Assembly: GCF_010686765.1 (NCBI RefSeq) | Contig: NZ_JAAGWF010000028.1 | Span: forward strand, 1 to 64,000 | DNA length: 64,000 nt | From: Geodermatophilus sabuli | GTDB taxonomy: Bacteria; Actinomycetota; Actinomycetes; Mycobacteriales; Geodermatophilaceae | Direction of reading: 5' to 3' | Shown: positions 8,621 to 19,448 of the stretch, piece by piece | Layout: each line of letters starts with the position of its first letter | Position numbering within the stretch: position 1 is the stretch's first letter | Notes under the pieces: generated by a model | Told to the model about the DNA's origin: nothing | The model's input: only the letters and a program-made list of their open reading frames with translations | Database searches by the model: none | Made by a program: the position numbers and the translations under genes

Positions 8621-9457
8621 GTGACCGCCACCCACTCCCTCGCGGCCGAGGCCCTGACGCTCGGGTACGGCGACCGCACGGTCATCGACGAGCTCGACCT
8701 CGTGGTGCCGCCCGGCCGGATCACGGCGATCGTCGGAGCCAACGCCTGCGGGAAGTCGACGCTGCTGCGGTCGATGTCGCGGCTGCTCGCCCCCCGCGGC
8801 GGGCAGGTGCTCCTCGACGGCAAGGCGGTGCACCGGCTGCCCGCGAAGGAGCTGGCCCGCACGCTGGGCCTGCTGCCGCAGTCCCCGATCGCGCCCGAGG
8901 GCATCACCGTCGCCGATCTCGTGGGCCGGGGCCGCCATCCGCACCAGGGCGTCTTCACCCGCTGGCGCAGGGAGGACGACGAGGCGGTCGCGGCCGCCCT
9001 GGAGGCGACGCAGACGACGACCCTCGCCGACCGGCCGGTGGACGAGCTGTCGGGTGGCCAGCGCCAGCGGGTCTGGATCGCGATGGCCCTCGCCCAGCAG
9101 ACCGACCTGCTGCTGCTCGACGAGCCGACCACCTTCCTCGACGTGGCCCACCAGGTCGAGGTCCTCGACCTGCTCACCGACCTCAACCGGGCGCGCGGCA
9201 CGACCGTGGTCATGGTCCTGCACGACCTCAACATGGCCGCCCGCTACGCCGACCACCTCGTCGCCCTGGCGGCCGGCCGCGTGCACGCCGCCGGCACGCC
9301 GGAGGACGTGCTCACCGAGGACCACGTGCGTGCGGTGTTCGGCCTCGACAGCCGCGTCATCGTCGACCCCACCTCGGAGCGGCCGCTGATGCTCCCGATC
9401 GGCCGGCACCACATGGCGGCCGCCGCCCCGCGGGACGTCGTCCGACAGGTGGGTTGA
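8621..9457 (+). CDS. Iron-siderophore ABC transporter ATP-binding protein
   Basis: A 278-residue FepC-type ATPase that powers the two permeases. Walker A is GANACGKST (about residues 41-49), the Q-loop is LLPQSP, the signature is LSGGQRQR, and Walker B is LLLLDEPTTFLD followed by the switch-histidine segment VLHDLN. The Walker A differs from the common GPNGCGKST only in the loop residues. The GTG start is 52 bases after the second permease, the only real gap in this operon. It ends 16 bases before the convergent monooxygenase. Confidence 0.94.
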   Translation: MTATHSLAAEALTLGYGDRTVIDELDLVVPPGRITAIVGANACGKSTLLRSMSRLLAPRGGQVLLDGKAVHRLPAKELARTLGLLPQSPIAPEGITVADLVGRGRHPHQGVFTRWRREDDEAVAAALEATQTTTLADRPVDELSGGQRQRVWIAMALAQQTDLLLLDEPTTFLDVAHQVEVLDLLTDLNRARGTTVVMVLHDLNMAARYADHLVALAAGRVHAAGTPEDVLTEDHVRAVFGLDSRVIVDPTSERPLMLPIGRHHMAAAAPRDVVRQVG

Positions 9458-9473
9458 CCGCGCTCGGACGGGA

Positions 9474-11105
<1,632 letters not shown>

Positions 11106-11173
11106 CTACGAGCGCGGCACCGTCCGGTCCAGCGCCTTTCCCGGCCTCGTCATCGGCGACCAGCAGACGGCAA

Positions 11174-11225
11174 CGGGTCCCCACGCGCCGCCGTCGGTGC
11201 AGTGTCGGCGACTCGTGGGGACCCG
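11174..11225 (-). terminator. Second hairpin downstream of glnA
   Basis: A perfect 12-bp inverted repeat (CGGGTCCCCACG at 11174-11185 and its complement at 11214-11225). An internal CGCCG/CGGCG pairing extends the stem. It lies beyond the stronger hairpin at 11236-11274, so glnA transcripts meet two hairpins in series before the monooxygenase. Confidence 0.6.
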
Positions 11226-11235
11226 TGGGGGACCG

Positions 11236-11274
11236 AGCGGGCCGACCTGCGGCATCACCGCAGGTCAGCCCGCT
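11236..11274 (-). terminator. Terminator hairpin of glnA
   Basis: Arms AGCGGGC + CGACCTGCGG and CCGCAGGTCA + GCCCGCT around a CATCA loop: 17 base pairs with one mismatch, starting 9 bases after the glnA stop. No long T-tract. Confidence 0.75.
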
Positions 11275-11282
11275 GACGGAAC

Positions 11283-12716
<1,434 letters not shown>

Positions 12717-12766
12717 CGATCCTCCGGGATTGGGCTGACTACCGAACCGCAAGTTACGAGGGGGGA

Positions 12767-12804
12767 GTTGCCCGCCAGTGTCTCTGGTGTTTCAGACCGG
12801 TAAC
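12767..12804 (-). promoter_or_regulatory. GlnR operator of glnA (four boxes)
   Basis: Read on the minus strand the boxes are GTTAC-N6-GAAAC-N6-GACAC-N6-GCAAC, with exact 11-bp spacing. This is the a-b-a-b arrangement known for GlnR sites (GTnAC-N6-GAAAC). The first pair is a perfect match and the second is weaker. A TAACTT at 12751-12756 could be the -10. The site lies about 50 bases upstream of the glnA start codon. Confidence 0.85.
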
Positions 12805-12886
12805 AACGGGCCGGGCGTGTCGCCGTGACTCCCTGCGGGGGCCCGGCGCGAGCCGGCGGGCGGTCGGGGGCGGGGAGTCCTCTCAC

Positions 12887-12892
12887 TACGCT
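12887..12892 (+). promoter_or_regulatory. Leaderless -10 hexamer of the RDD gene
   Basis: TACGCT, then 7 bases, then the ATG at 12900. No convincing -35. The spacing puts the transcription start at or next to the start codon. Confidence 0.55.
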
Positions 12893-12899
12893 GGCGGTC

Positions 12900-13319
12900 A
12901 TGGTCGGGGACGCGCAGCCACCCTCTCAGGAGCGCCGCCGCGGCGCCTCGCTGGGGCTGCCCGCCGACGGACCGGGCTCCCTGGCCACGTTCTCCAGCCG
13001 GGCGGTGGCCTTCGTCGTCGACGCCCTCGCCGCGGGGCTGGTCGCCGGCCTGGTCACCGCACCCCGGCTCCCGGGCAACTGGAGCCTGCTGTCCTTCGGC
13101 CTGGTCACGGTGGGCACGCTCGTCGCGTTCGGGCAGACCCCGGGCATGCGGCTGCTCGGACTGCGCCTGGCGCACCCTCGAGCAGCTGAGCGACTGGCCC
13201 TCTGGCGGGTCCTCGCGCGGACGGCGCTGCTGATGCTGCTGGTGCCGGCCCTCGTGGTGGACGCCGATGGCCGGGGGCTGCACGACCGGCTGACCGGCAC
13301 CGCCGTCGTCCGGGCCTGA
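12900..13319 (+). CDS. RDD family membrane protein
   Basis: A 139-residue protein with the RDD-domain arrangement. FSSRAVAFVVDALAAGLVAGLV (helix 1 with its Arg and Asp) sits near residues 34-55. A second helix covers LLSFGLVTVGTLVAFG, then the PGMRLLGLRL motif, a third helix, and the closing GLHDRLTGTAVV. Function of RDD proteins is generally unclear; some are linked to ion transport. An RDD gene next to glnA is also found in mycobacteria. The start ATG at 12900 is supported by a -10 hexamer exactly 7 bases upstream. A longer frame beginning earlier would remove the promoter. Confidence 0.82.
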   Translation: MVGDAQPPSQERRRGASLGLPADGPGSLATFSSRAVAFVVDALAAGLVAGLVTAPRLPGNWSLLSFGLVTVGTLVAFGQTPGMRLLGLRLAHPRAAERLALWRVLARTALLMLLVPALVVDADGRGLHDRLTGTAVVRA

Positions 13320-13384
13320 CCCCGTCCCGCGGACGCCGGCGGGTACCGCCGAGCCGGCATCGACGCAGGCAGGGCCACGGGCGG

Positions 13385-13390
13385 TAGCGT
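13385..13390 (+). promoter_or_regulatory. Leaderless -10 hexamer of the MFS-cNMP gene
   Basis: TAGCGT, 6 bases, then the ATG at 13397. No recognisable ribosome binding site, in keeping with a leaderless message. Confidence 0.55.
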
Positions 13391-13396
13391 CGCCCG

Positions 13397-15082
13397 ATGG
13401 CGCACGGACGCGGCCCGGGCCGGCTCGGGAGGGCTGCTGCCGCGTTCACCAGCAACGCCCGGAACCCCGACCTCCGCCGGGCCCAGCTGAGCTTCCTCGG
13501 CGCGTGGACGGCCGAGTGGGCGTTCACCGTGGGACTCGGCATCGTGGCCTACCGGGACGGTGGGGCGACCGCCGTCGGGTTGGTCGGCCTGCTGCGGATG
13601 GTGCCGTCGGCGATCGTGGCCCCGCTCCTGTCCCCGCTGGCCGACCGGGGGCGCCGGGAGCGCGTCCTGATCCTGGTGTCCACGGTGCGCGGTGTGGCCA
13701 CCGCCGCAGCAGCGGTCGTGGTCGGCCTGGCCGGTCCGCCGCAGATCGTCTACGCGCTGGCCGTGGTGTCGACGGTGGCGGCCACCCTCTTCCGGCCCGC
13801 GCACTCGGCACTGCTCCCGTCGCTGTGCCGCACCGGGTACGAGCTGGCCAGCGCCAACGTGGTCCGTGGGCTGCTGGACTCCGTGGCCACGCTGGCGGGT
13901 CCGCTGCTGGCGGCGGTGTTGCTGCAGTTCTCCGGCGTGACCGTCGTGTTCGCCGTCGCCGCGGGCGCCTCCCTGTGGGCGGCGGCGCTGCTGCTGCGGC
14001 TGCGGTACGACGCGCCACCGCGCCCGTCCGCCCCGGCGGAGGTGCACCTGGTGGAGGAGGCGGTCGACGGGGTGCGTGCCGTCGCCGGCAACCGCGACCT
14101 GGCCCTCATCGTGGGCCTCGCCGCGGCGCAGACGTTCACCCGAGGAGCGCTGACCGTGCTCACCGTGGTGGTCGCCATCGACCTGCTGGGCACCGGCGAA
14201 CCGGGCGTCGGCACCCTCACCGCCGCCATCGGGGCAGGTGCCGTCCTGGGGTCGCTCGCCGCGTCGCTGCTGGTCGGGACGCGCCGACTGGGCGCGTGGT
14301 TCGCCGTCGGGGTGACCTTGTGGGGTCTCCCGGTCACGCTGATCGGCGTCCTCCCGCACGAGGCCGCCGCGTTGGTCCTGCTGGCCTCCGTCGGGGTCGG
14401 CAACGCGCTGATCGACGTCGGCGGGTTCACGCTCCTGGGGAGGATGGCGCCCGACGACGTGCTGGCGCGGGTGTTCGGGGTGCTGGAGAGCCTCGTCGCC
14501 CTGGCCATGGGGCTCGGGGCGGTGGTCGCGGCCCTGGTGGTCGAGCTGACCGGCGTCCGGCCGGCGCTGGTGGCCGTCGGTCTGGTGTGCCCCCTGGCCG
14601 CGGCGGCGTCGTTGCGCCGGCTGCGCCGCATGGACCGGTCCATCGGTGTCCGCGACAGGGACATCGAGCTGTTGCAGGCGGTGACGATGCTGAACGTCCT
14701 GCCGCTGCCCGCCATCGAACAGCTCGCCCGCCGCCTCGAGCCGGTCGCGGTGCCGGCCGGCCAGGTCGTGTTCGAGCAGGGCGACATCGGCCACCGCTAC
14801 TTCGTGATCGAGTCCGGTGCCGCCGACGTCATCGGGGACGGACGAGCCGTCGCGACGCTCGGCCGGGGGGAGGGGTTCGGGGAGGTCGCGCTGCTCCGGA
14901 GCATCCGGCGGACCGCCACCGTCCGGGCCACCAGCGACCTGCGGCTCCAGTCGCTGGGCTCCGACCACTTCCTCCCGGTCGTGCTCGGCTACACGCCGAG
15001 CGCCCGGGAGGCGGGCACGGTCGTCGACACGATGCTCCACCGCTACTCGCCGCGGGACGACCTCGGGCAACCGGCCGGATAG
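13397..15082 (+). CDS. MFS transporter fused to a cyclic-nucleotide-binding domain
   Basis: A 561-residue fusion. Residues about 25-410 form a major-facilitator membrane domain with twelve hydrophobic segments; a loop after helix 2 reads PLADRGRRERVL, the A-motif position. Residues about 425-550 form a cNMP-binding domain: LNVLPLPAIEQLARRLEPV, then VFEQGDIGHRYFVIESG, and the phosphate-binding-cassette region GRGEGFGEVALLRSIRRTATV. The cassette keeps GE.AL and the RTAT arginine used by CRP-type domains to bind cyclic nucleotides. It may be an exporter gated by cAMP or cGMP; the cargo is unknown. The start relies on the -10 at 13385-13390. Confidence 0.85.
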   Translation: MAHGRGPGRLGRAAAAFTSNARNPDLRRAQLSFLGAWTAEWAFTVGLGIVAYRDGGATAVGLVGLLRMVPSAIVAPLLSPLADRGRRERVLILVSTVRGVATAAAAVVVGLAGPPQIVYALAVVSTVAATLFRPAHSALLPSLCRTGYELASANVVRGLLDSVATLAGPLLAAVLLQFSGVTVVFAVAAGASLWAAALLLRLRYDAPPRPSAPAEVHLVEEAVDGVRAVAGNRDLALIVGLAAAQTFTRGALTVLTVVVAIDLLGTGEPGVGTLTAAIGAGAVLGSLAASLLVGTRRLGAWFAVGVTLWGLPVTLIGVLPHEAAALVLLASVGVGNALIDVGGFTLLGRMAPDDVLARVFGVLESLVALAMGLGAVVAALVVELTGVRPALVAVGLVCPLAAAASLRRLRRMDRSIGVRDRDIELLQAVTMLNVLPLPAIEQLARRLEPVAVPAGQVVFEQGDIGHRYFVIESGAADVIGDGRAVATLGRGEGFGEVALLRSIRRTATVRATSDLRLQSLGSDHFLPVVLGYTPSAREAGTVVDTMLHRYSPRDDLGQPAG

Positions 15083-15114
15083 GCGTCCCGTCGGTCGTCG
15101 CCGGTGCCGTCGGA

Positions 15115-15963
15115 CTACCGCCGGCGGACCTGCCGCTGGCTCACCGACATCTGCCGGCCGCCGGGGAGCGGACCGCCCGGCACCGGCATGCGGCCGCCAC
15201 CGAGGGCCGACAGCCGCTTGCCCAGGGCGTTGAGCTGCCCGCCGTCGAGGTTTCGGGGCAGCTTCATGACGTGCGCGCTGAGCTTGCGCAGCGGGACCTG
15301 ACCCTCGTCGTCCCCGACGACGATGTCGTAGATGGGAGCGTCGCCGACCACCCGGGAGATCCGCTTCTTCTCCTGCGCGAGCAGCGGCCGGACGCGTCCC
15401 GGGGCCCCCTCGGCGACGAGGATCACGCCGGGCCGGCCGAGCACCCGGTGGACGGCGTCGAGCTGGGTGGTGCCGGCGACGCCGGAGGAGACCCGCCAGT
15501 CACCGCGCATGCCCTCGAGCACCCACGCAGCGGCACCGGGCTGGCCCTCCACCTGGCGATAGGCCGACCCCTGGGCCCGGCGGCCGAAGACGACCAGCGC
15601 GGCGAGCGCACCCAGCAGGACCGCCACCGGGATGAACAGGAACGGGGCTCCGAGCAGGATCGCGATGAGCTCGACGAGCCCGGCCACCACCACGAAGGCG
15701 ATGAGCATGACCCACGGGAGCCTGGGATCGCTCTTGCGGGTCAGCGAGTAGGCCTGCTTGATCATCCGGACCTGGTTGCCGACCTTCTTCAGCCGGCCCA
15801 CCTTCGGCTGCCCGTTCTTGTCCAGCTTGGGTGCCTTGCCACCTCCCCCGGTGGCCGTCGCGCCGGAGGCGGTCGACCCGCCCCGGCCGCTCTTGCCTGC
15901 ACTCGGGCCCCGCCCGGCCTTGCCGGTCGGTGCGGGGGAGTCGGTGGACCTGCTGCGTGCCAT
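15115..15963 (-). CDS. DUF4191 membrane protein
   Basis: A 282-residue protein. A low-complexity, basic, Gly/Ser-rich N-terminus (about residues 1-45) precedes KVGRLKKVGNQVRMIKQAYSLT. Two membrane helices follow (LPWVMLIAFVVVAGLVELIAIL and LFIPVAVLLGALAALVVFG), then a cytoplasmic domain with VILVAEGAPGRVRPLL and EKKRISRVVGDAPIYDIVVG. This is the DUF4191 pattern, conserved next to lipA in actinobacteria; its function is unknown. It follows lipA on the same strand after 53 bases but has its own -10 (15970-15975). A role linked to lipoylation is only suggested by the neighbourhood. Confidence 0.85.
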   Translation of the reverse strand: MARSRSTDSPAPTGKAGRGPSAGKSGRGGSTASGATATGGGGKAPKLDKNGQPKVGRLKKVGNQVRMIKQAYSLTRKSDPRLPWVMLIAFVVVAGLVELIAILLGAPFLFIPVAVLLGALAALVVFGRRAQGSAYRQVEGQPGAAAWVLEGMRGDWRVSSGVAGTTQLDAVHRVLGRPGVILVAEGAPGRVRPLLAQEKKRISRVVGDAPIYDIVVGDDEGQVPLRKLSAHVMKLPRNLDGGQLNALGKRLSALGGGRMPVPGGPLPGGRQMSVSQRQVRRR

Positions 15964-15969
15964 GCCTAG

Positions 15970-15975
15970 AGGATA
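15970..15975 (-). promoter_or_regulatory. Leaderless -10 hexamer of the DUF4191 gene
   Basis: TATCCT on the minus strand, 6 bases before the ATG at 15963. It lies in the 53-bp gap after lipA. Confidence 0.5.
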
Positions 15976-16016
15976 GGGGCGTCCCGCACCCTCCCCTGCC
16001 GACCTGCCGCGGCCGG

Positions 16017-16991
16017 TCAGATGGAGGGCGTCAGACCGCGCGCCTCGACGGCCTGCTGGTAGAGCCGGCCTGCCCGGTAGGAGCTGCGCACCAGCGGCCC
16101 GGCGAGCACCCCGGGGAACCCGATGGCCTCGGCCTCGGCCTGGAGACCGACGAACTCCTCGGGCTTCACCCAGCGGACCACCGGGTGGTGCCGCGGTGAG
16201 GGCCGCAGGTACTGGGTGATGGTGAGCAGGTCGCAGCCCGCCTCGCGCAGGGCGCGCATGGTCTCGACCACCTCGGCGGGCTCCTCGCCCATGCCGAGGA
16301 TCAGGTTGGACTTGGTCACCAGCCCGGCGTCCCGGGCGGCGGTGATCACCGCCAGCGAGCGGTCGAACCGGAAGCCGGGGCGGATCCGCTTGAAGATGCG
16401 CGGCACCGTCTCGACGTTGTGCGCGAGCACCTCGGGTCGGGAGGAGAACACCTCGGCGAGCTGGGCCGGGTCGGCGTTGAAGTCGGGGATGAGGAGTTCG
16501 ACGCCGCAGCCGGGCAGGGCGGCGTGGATCTGGCGGACCGTCTCGGCGTAGAGCCAGGCGCCGCCGTCGGGCAGGTCGTCGCGGGCCACCCCGGTGACCG
16601 TGGCGTACCTCAGGCCCATGGTGGCGACGCTCTCGGCGACCCGACGCGGCTCGTCGGCGTCGAAGTCGGCGGGCTTGCCGGTGTCGATCTGGCAGAAGTC
16701 GCAGCGCCGGGTGCACTGGTCGCCACCGATGAGGAAGGTCGCCTCCCGGTCCTCCCAGCACTCGTAGATGTTGGGGCAGCCGGCCTCCTCGCAGACCGTG
16801 TGCAGCCCCTCGCGCCGGACCAGCGACTTCAGCTCGGTGTACTCCGGGCCGGTGCGCAGCCGCGTCTTGATCCACTCGGGCTTGCGCTCGATCGGGACCT
16901 GGCTGTTGCGGACCTCCAGGCGGAGCAGTTTGCGGCCGGCGGGTGCGATCGAGGAGTCCGGGGAGGGGGTCGCGGCCACCGTCTCACTCAT
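16017..16991 (-). CDS. lipA: Lipoyl synthase
   Basis: A 324-residue radical-SAM enzyme that inserts two sulfurs into octanoyl-lysine on lipoyl domains and the H protein. The auxiliary cluster motif [12 protein letters not shown] (CX4CX5C) lies near residues 67-78. The SAM-cluster motif CTRRCDFCQ (CX3CX2C) is near 93-101. The C-terminal RSSYRAG supplies the conserved RSSY serine. The N-terminal [20 protein letters not shown] is family-typical. It works after LipB (22401-23066) on targets such as the E2 at 26631-28514. The start MSETVAAT is supported by TACCGT 8 bases upstream. Confidence 0.96.
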   Translation of the reverse strand: MSETVAATPSPDSSIAPAGRKLLRLEVRNSQVPIERKPEWIKTRLRTGPEYTELKSLVRREGLHTVCEEAGCPNIYECWEDREATFLIGGDQCTRRCDFCQIDTGKPADFDADEPRRVAESVATMGLRYATVTGVARDDLPDGGAWLYAETVRQIHAALPGCGVELLIPDFNADPAQLAEVFSSRPEVLAHNVETVPRIFKRIRPGFRFDRSLAVITAARDAGLVTKSNLILGMGEEPAEVVETMRALREAGCDLLTITQYLRPSPRHHPVVRWVKPEEFVGLQAEAEAIGFPGVLAGPLVRSSYRAGRLYQQAVEARGLTPSI

Positions 16992-16999
16992 GATCGGCC

Positions 17000-17005
17000 A
17001 CGGTA
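17000..17005 (-). promoter_or_regulatory. Leaderless -10 hexamer of lipA
   Basis: TACCGT on the minus strand, 8 bases before the ATG at 16991. Confidence 0.45.
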
Positions 17006-17058
17006 CTCCGGACGTACGACGGCGCCCGCCCCGTCGGGGCGGGCGCCGTCGGAGGGGG

Positions 17059-18186
17059 TCAGGACGACGGGTTGCGCTCGTCGTCCGCGTCGGAGCCCAC
17101 CGCGCCGGTCGCGGTCTGCGGCTGGTCGTTCGGCGAGGCGGTGGCCGTGTCCAGCGCCGGGTCGCTCGAACCGCTCGTGGCGGTGCCGGGGGTGTTGGAC
17201 CCCGCACCCTCGGAGGGGCCCGGCTGCTGGGCCCACGAGCCCGCGTCGGTGTCGGGCGGGGTGGCGTCGCCCGGGGTGGTCTGGGCGGTGGAGACGGTCT
17301 TGCCGGAGTTGCTCGGTGAGCTGGGCACGGGGTCCTCTCGGTAGCTGGGCACGGGACCGTCCCCGGCGGGGGCGGGGGTCCAGAGGTCGTCCTGCTGGCG
17401 GCGGCGCAGGACGGCGAAGGCGGCGGCACCGACGGCCAGAGCGGCCAGCAGCCACGGCCAGCGGGCGGCGGACTCCGCCTCGACCGCGGCCGTCACCTTC
17501 TTCGCCTTCTTGGCCGAGCGGGCCGCCTTCTTGCCCAGCGCCCTCCGCTTCTTGGCCGCGCGCTTGCGCGCCTCGTCGGTGGTGGCGGTGAGCTCCTCGC
17601 GGCGGACCTCGAGCTCGTCCAGGGCGTTGTGCAGCCCCGCGACGATCGAGTCGCGGGTGCTCTCCAGCACCGGGCTGACCGCCTCGCGGGCGGCCAGCAC
17701 CTTCGGCGTGGCGTACGCGAGCGTGGCGGCCTGGGCGGCGGTCAGCCGGGGGACGACGTCCTTCTCGAGCGCCCGCTGCGCGGCCTCGCGGGCGGTCTCC
17801 ACCCGCGGGCCGAGGTCGGCCGCGGCGCGGGTGGCCGCTGCCTGTGCCGCGGTCACGGCGGCGGCGACGCGGGGCCCGGCCACCTGGCGGGCGGCCCCCA
17901 CCCGCGGCCCGAGGGCGTCCCGGGCGGCCTCGACCCGCGGCGCGAGCGCCTCCCGGGCGGCCTCGACGGCCGGCGCTGCGACGGCGACGGCGGCGGCGAC
18001 CTTCGGCGCCACCGCCAACTGGGCAGCTGCCAGCGCCGGGCCGGTCGCCTCGCGGGCGGCCTCGACGCGCGGTGCGAGCTGTTCCGCCGCCGCCCGACCG
18101 GCCTCGGCCACCGCCGTCCCGATGTGGCTGAAGCCCTCGTGCAGCTCCTCGCCGATGATCTGGCCGTGCGTCTTCTTGCGGAACAC
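17059..18186 (-). CDS. Alanine-rich helical protein with one C-terminal membrane span
   Basis: A 375-residue protein of unknown function. The N-terminus [29 protein letters not shown] is followed, over about residues 35-190, by repeated amphipathic units of the type [10 protein letters not shown] / [10 protein letters not shown]. Next come a Lys/Arg-rich stretch ([23 protein letters not shown]), one membrane helix ([18 protein letters not shown]), and an acidic Ser/Thr/Pro-rich tail of about 110 residues. The helical part probably forms a long rod or membrane-lying helices at the inner face. The GTG at 18186 is preferred because GGAGGTG sits 6 bases before it; an ATG 36 bases upstream is the alternative. 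The pattern is widespread in Geodermatophilaceae-like genomes as I recall. Confidence 0.7.
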   Translation of the reverse strand: MFRKKTHGQIIGEELHEGFSHIGTAVAEAGRAAAEQLAPRVEAAREATGPALAAAQLAVAPKVAAAVAVAAPAVEAAREALAPRVEAARDALGPRVGAARQVAGPRVAAAVTAAQAAATRAAADLGPRVETAREAAQRALEKDVVPRLTAAQAATLAYATPKVLAAREAVSPVLESTRDSIVAGLHNALDELEVRREELTATTDEARKRAAKKRRALGKKAARSAKKAKKVTAAVEAESAARWPWLLAALAVGAAAFAVLRRRQQDDLWTPAPAGDGPVPSYREDPVPSSPSNSGKTVSTAQTTPGDATPPDTDAGSWAQQPGPSEGAGSNTPGTATSGSSDPALDTATASPNDQPQTATGAVGSDADDERNPSS

Positions 18187-18291
18187 GAGATGCACCTCCG
18201 AGTTGATCGTCTCGGCGGTCATCCTGCCCGCTGGGGACGGCGGGCACACCCCCGGGGCCACCTCCGGACGGCGGTGGGGAACCGGCCCGGA

Positions 18292-18297
18292 TAGCGT
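18292..18297 (+). promoter_or_regulatory. Leaderless -10 hexamer of the F420-type oxidoreductase gene
   Basis: TAGCGT, 6 bases, then the GTG at 18304. Confidence 0.55.
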
Positions 18298-18303
18298 CGC
18301 CGG

Positions 18304-19233
18304 GTGGAACTGCGCATCTTCACCGAACCCCAGCAGGGCGCCACCTACGACGAGCTGCTGGCCGTGGCCCGGCGCACCGAGGAGACCGGCTTCGACGCCT
18401 TCTTCCGCTCCGACCACTACCTGGCCATGGGCGGGGACGGGCTGCCGGGCCCCACCGACGCGTGGGTCACCCTGGCCGGCCTCGCCCGGGAGACCACCCG
18501 GATCCGGCTCGGCACGCTGATGACCGCGGCGACCTTCCGGCTGCCCGGTCCGCTGGCGATCGCGGTCGCCCAGGTCGACCAGATGAGCGGCGGCCGGGTC
18601 GAGCTCGGCATCGGCTCGGGCTGGTTCGAGGCCGAGCACGCGGCCTACGGCATCCCCTTCCCGGAGCTGGGGGAGCGGTTCGACCGCTACGAGGAGCAGC
18701 TGGCCGTCATCAGCGGGCTCTGGTCGACGCCGGCGGGGGAGACCTTCGACTTCGCCGGGGACCACTACCGCCTGGCCGGCTCCCCGGCGCTGCCGAAGCC
18801 GGTGCAGGAGGGCGGCATCCCGATCCTCGTCGGAGGGCGCGGCAAGCGGCGCACCCCGCGCCTCGCCGCCCGCTACGCCGCCGAGTTCAACGTGCCCTTC
18901 GCGTCGGTGGAGGACAACGCCCGGCTCTTCTCCGGGGTCCGCCAGGCCTGCGAGGAGGCCGGCCGCGACCCGTCCTCCATCGTCTGCAGCTCGGCGCTCG
19001 TGCTCTGCGTCGGCCGGGACGAGGCGGAGCTGTCCCGCCGCGCCGGCGCCATCGGCCGGGAGGTGGGGGAGCTGCGGGAGCACGGCGCCGCGGGCAGCCC
19101 GGCCGAGGTCGTCGACGTCCTGGGGCGCTACGCCGAGGCCGGGGCCACGCGGGTGTACCTGCAGGTGCTCGACCTCGCCGACCTCGACCACCTCGATCTG
19201 GTGGCCGCCGAGGTGGCGCCCCAGCTGGGGTGA
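18304..19233 (+). CDS. LLM-class (F420-dependent type) oxidoreductase
   Basis: A 309-residue TIM-barrel protein of the luciferase-like monooxygenase superfamily. Members use F420 or FMN for hydride transfer or oxygenation. Visible features are the N-terminal LRIFTEPQQGATYDELLAVARRTEETGFDAFFRSDHY, then RIRLGTLM, then DQMSGGRVELGIGSGW near residues 95-110, and IPILVGGRGKRRTPRLAARYA. The GSGW..E.H pattern is typical of F420-binding members in actinobacteria, where most uncharacterised LLM proteins use F420. The substrate is unknown. No F420 synthesis genes lie in the window. The start GTG is set by the -10 six bases upstream. Confidence 0.85.
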   Translation: MELRIFTEPQQGATYDELLAVARRTEETGFDAFFRSDHYLAMGGDGLPGPTDAWVTLAGLARETTRIRLGTLMTAATFRLPGPLAIAVAQVDQMSGGRVELGIGSGWFEAEHAAYGIPFPELGERFDRYEEQLAVISGLWSTPAGETFDFAGDHYRLAGSPALPKPVQEGGIPILVGGRGKRRTPRLAARYAAEFNVPFASVEDNARLFSGVRQACEEAGRDPSSIVCSSALVLCVGRDEAELSRRAGAIGREVGELREHGAAGSPAEVVDVLGRYAEAGATRVYLQVLDLADLDHLDLVAAEVAPQLG

Positions 19234-19312
19234 CCGCCGTGTGGCCAGGGGCCTCGACCTCGAGCTGAGGTCGAGGCCCGCGGGGATGGCCGGGGCCGGC
19301 GCCGCCCCGGAG

Positions 19313-19318
19313 TAGGAT
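19313..19318 (+). promoter_or_regulatory. -10 hexamer of the leuS leader transcript
   Basis: TAGGAT, 6 bases, then the GTG of the leader peptide at 19325. The same spacing is seen before about twenty protein genes in the window. Confidence 0.65.
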
Positions 19319-19324
19319 GGGGAC

Positions 19325-19360
19325 GTGACCGGGCGGTTCCTCCTTTCCCGGCCGCGCTGA
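19325..19360 (+). CDS. leuS leader peptide (11 residues)
   Basis: A short frame, GTG to TGA, encoding (M)[10 protein letters not shown]. Two adjacent leucine codons, CTC and CTT, sit at 19340-19345. CTT is a codon hardly used in this GC-rich DNA, so it would be slow to decode when leucyl-tRNA is short. The frame starts 6 bases after a TAGGAT -10 hexamer, so the message would be leaderless. Downstream lie a 9-bp stem (19351-19359 with 19376-19384) and an intrinsic terminator (19387-19410). Together this is the layout of a classical transcription attenuator. The peptide itself probably has no function beyond being translated. Confidence 0.65.
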   Translation: MTGRFLLSRPR

Positions 19361-19386
19361 CGCCACCCTCCCGGCCAGCGCGGCGA

Positions 19387-19410
19387 CCCCTCCTGTGCGA
19401 GGGGTTTTTT
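19387..19410 (+). terminator. Attenuator terminator in the leuS leader
   Basis: CCCCTC-CTGTGC-GAGGGG followed directly by six T residues. It lies 39 bases before the leuS start and after the leader peptide stop. This is one of the few hairpins in the window with a true T-tract. The upstream stem 19351-19359/19376-19384 ends only two bases before it; CCCTC at 19366-19370 could instead pair with GAGGG at 19399-19403 and act as antiterminator. Confidence 0.75.
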
Positions 19411-19448
19411 GCTGTCCACCCCCGGTACCCGCGACCCAGGAGCACTAC

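Noticed and set aside
17800..18100. Repeat array or CRISPR-like region
   Set aside because: The repetition is coding: alanine-rich units in the tail-anchored protein with varying DNA, not direct repeats with spacers.
19234..19448. T-box riboswitch before leuS
   Set aside because: No AGGGTGGNACCGCG-type T-box sequence or specifier-loop layout is present; the leader frame plus terminator explains the region better.
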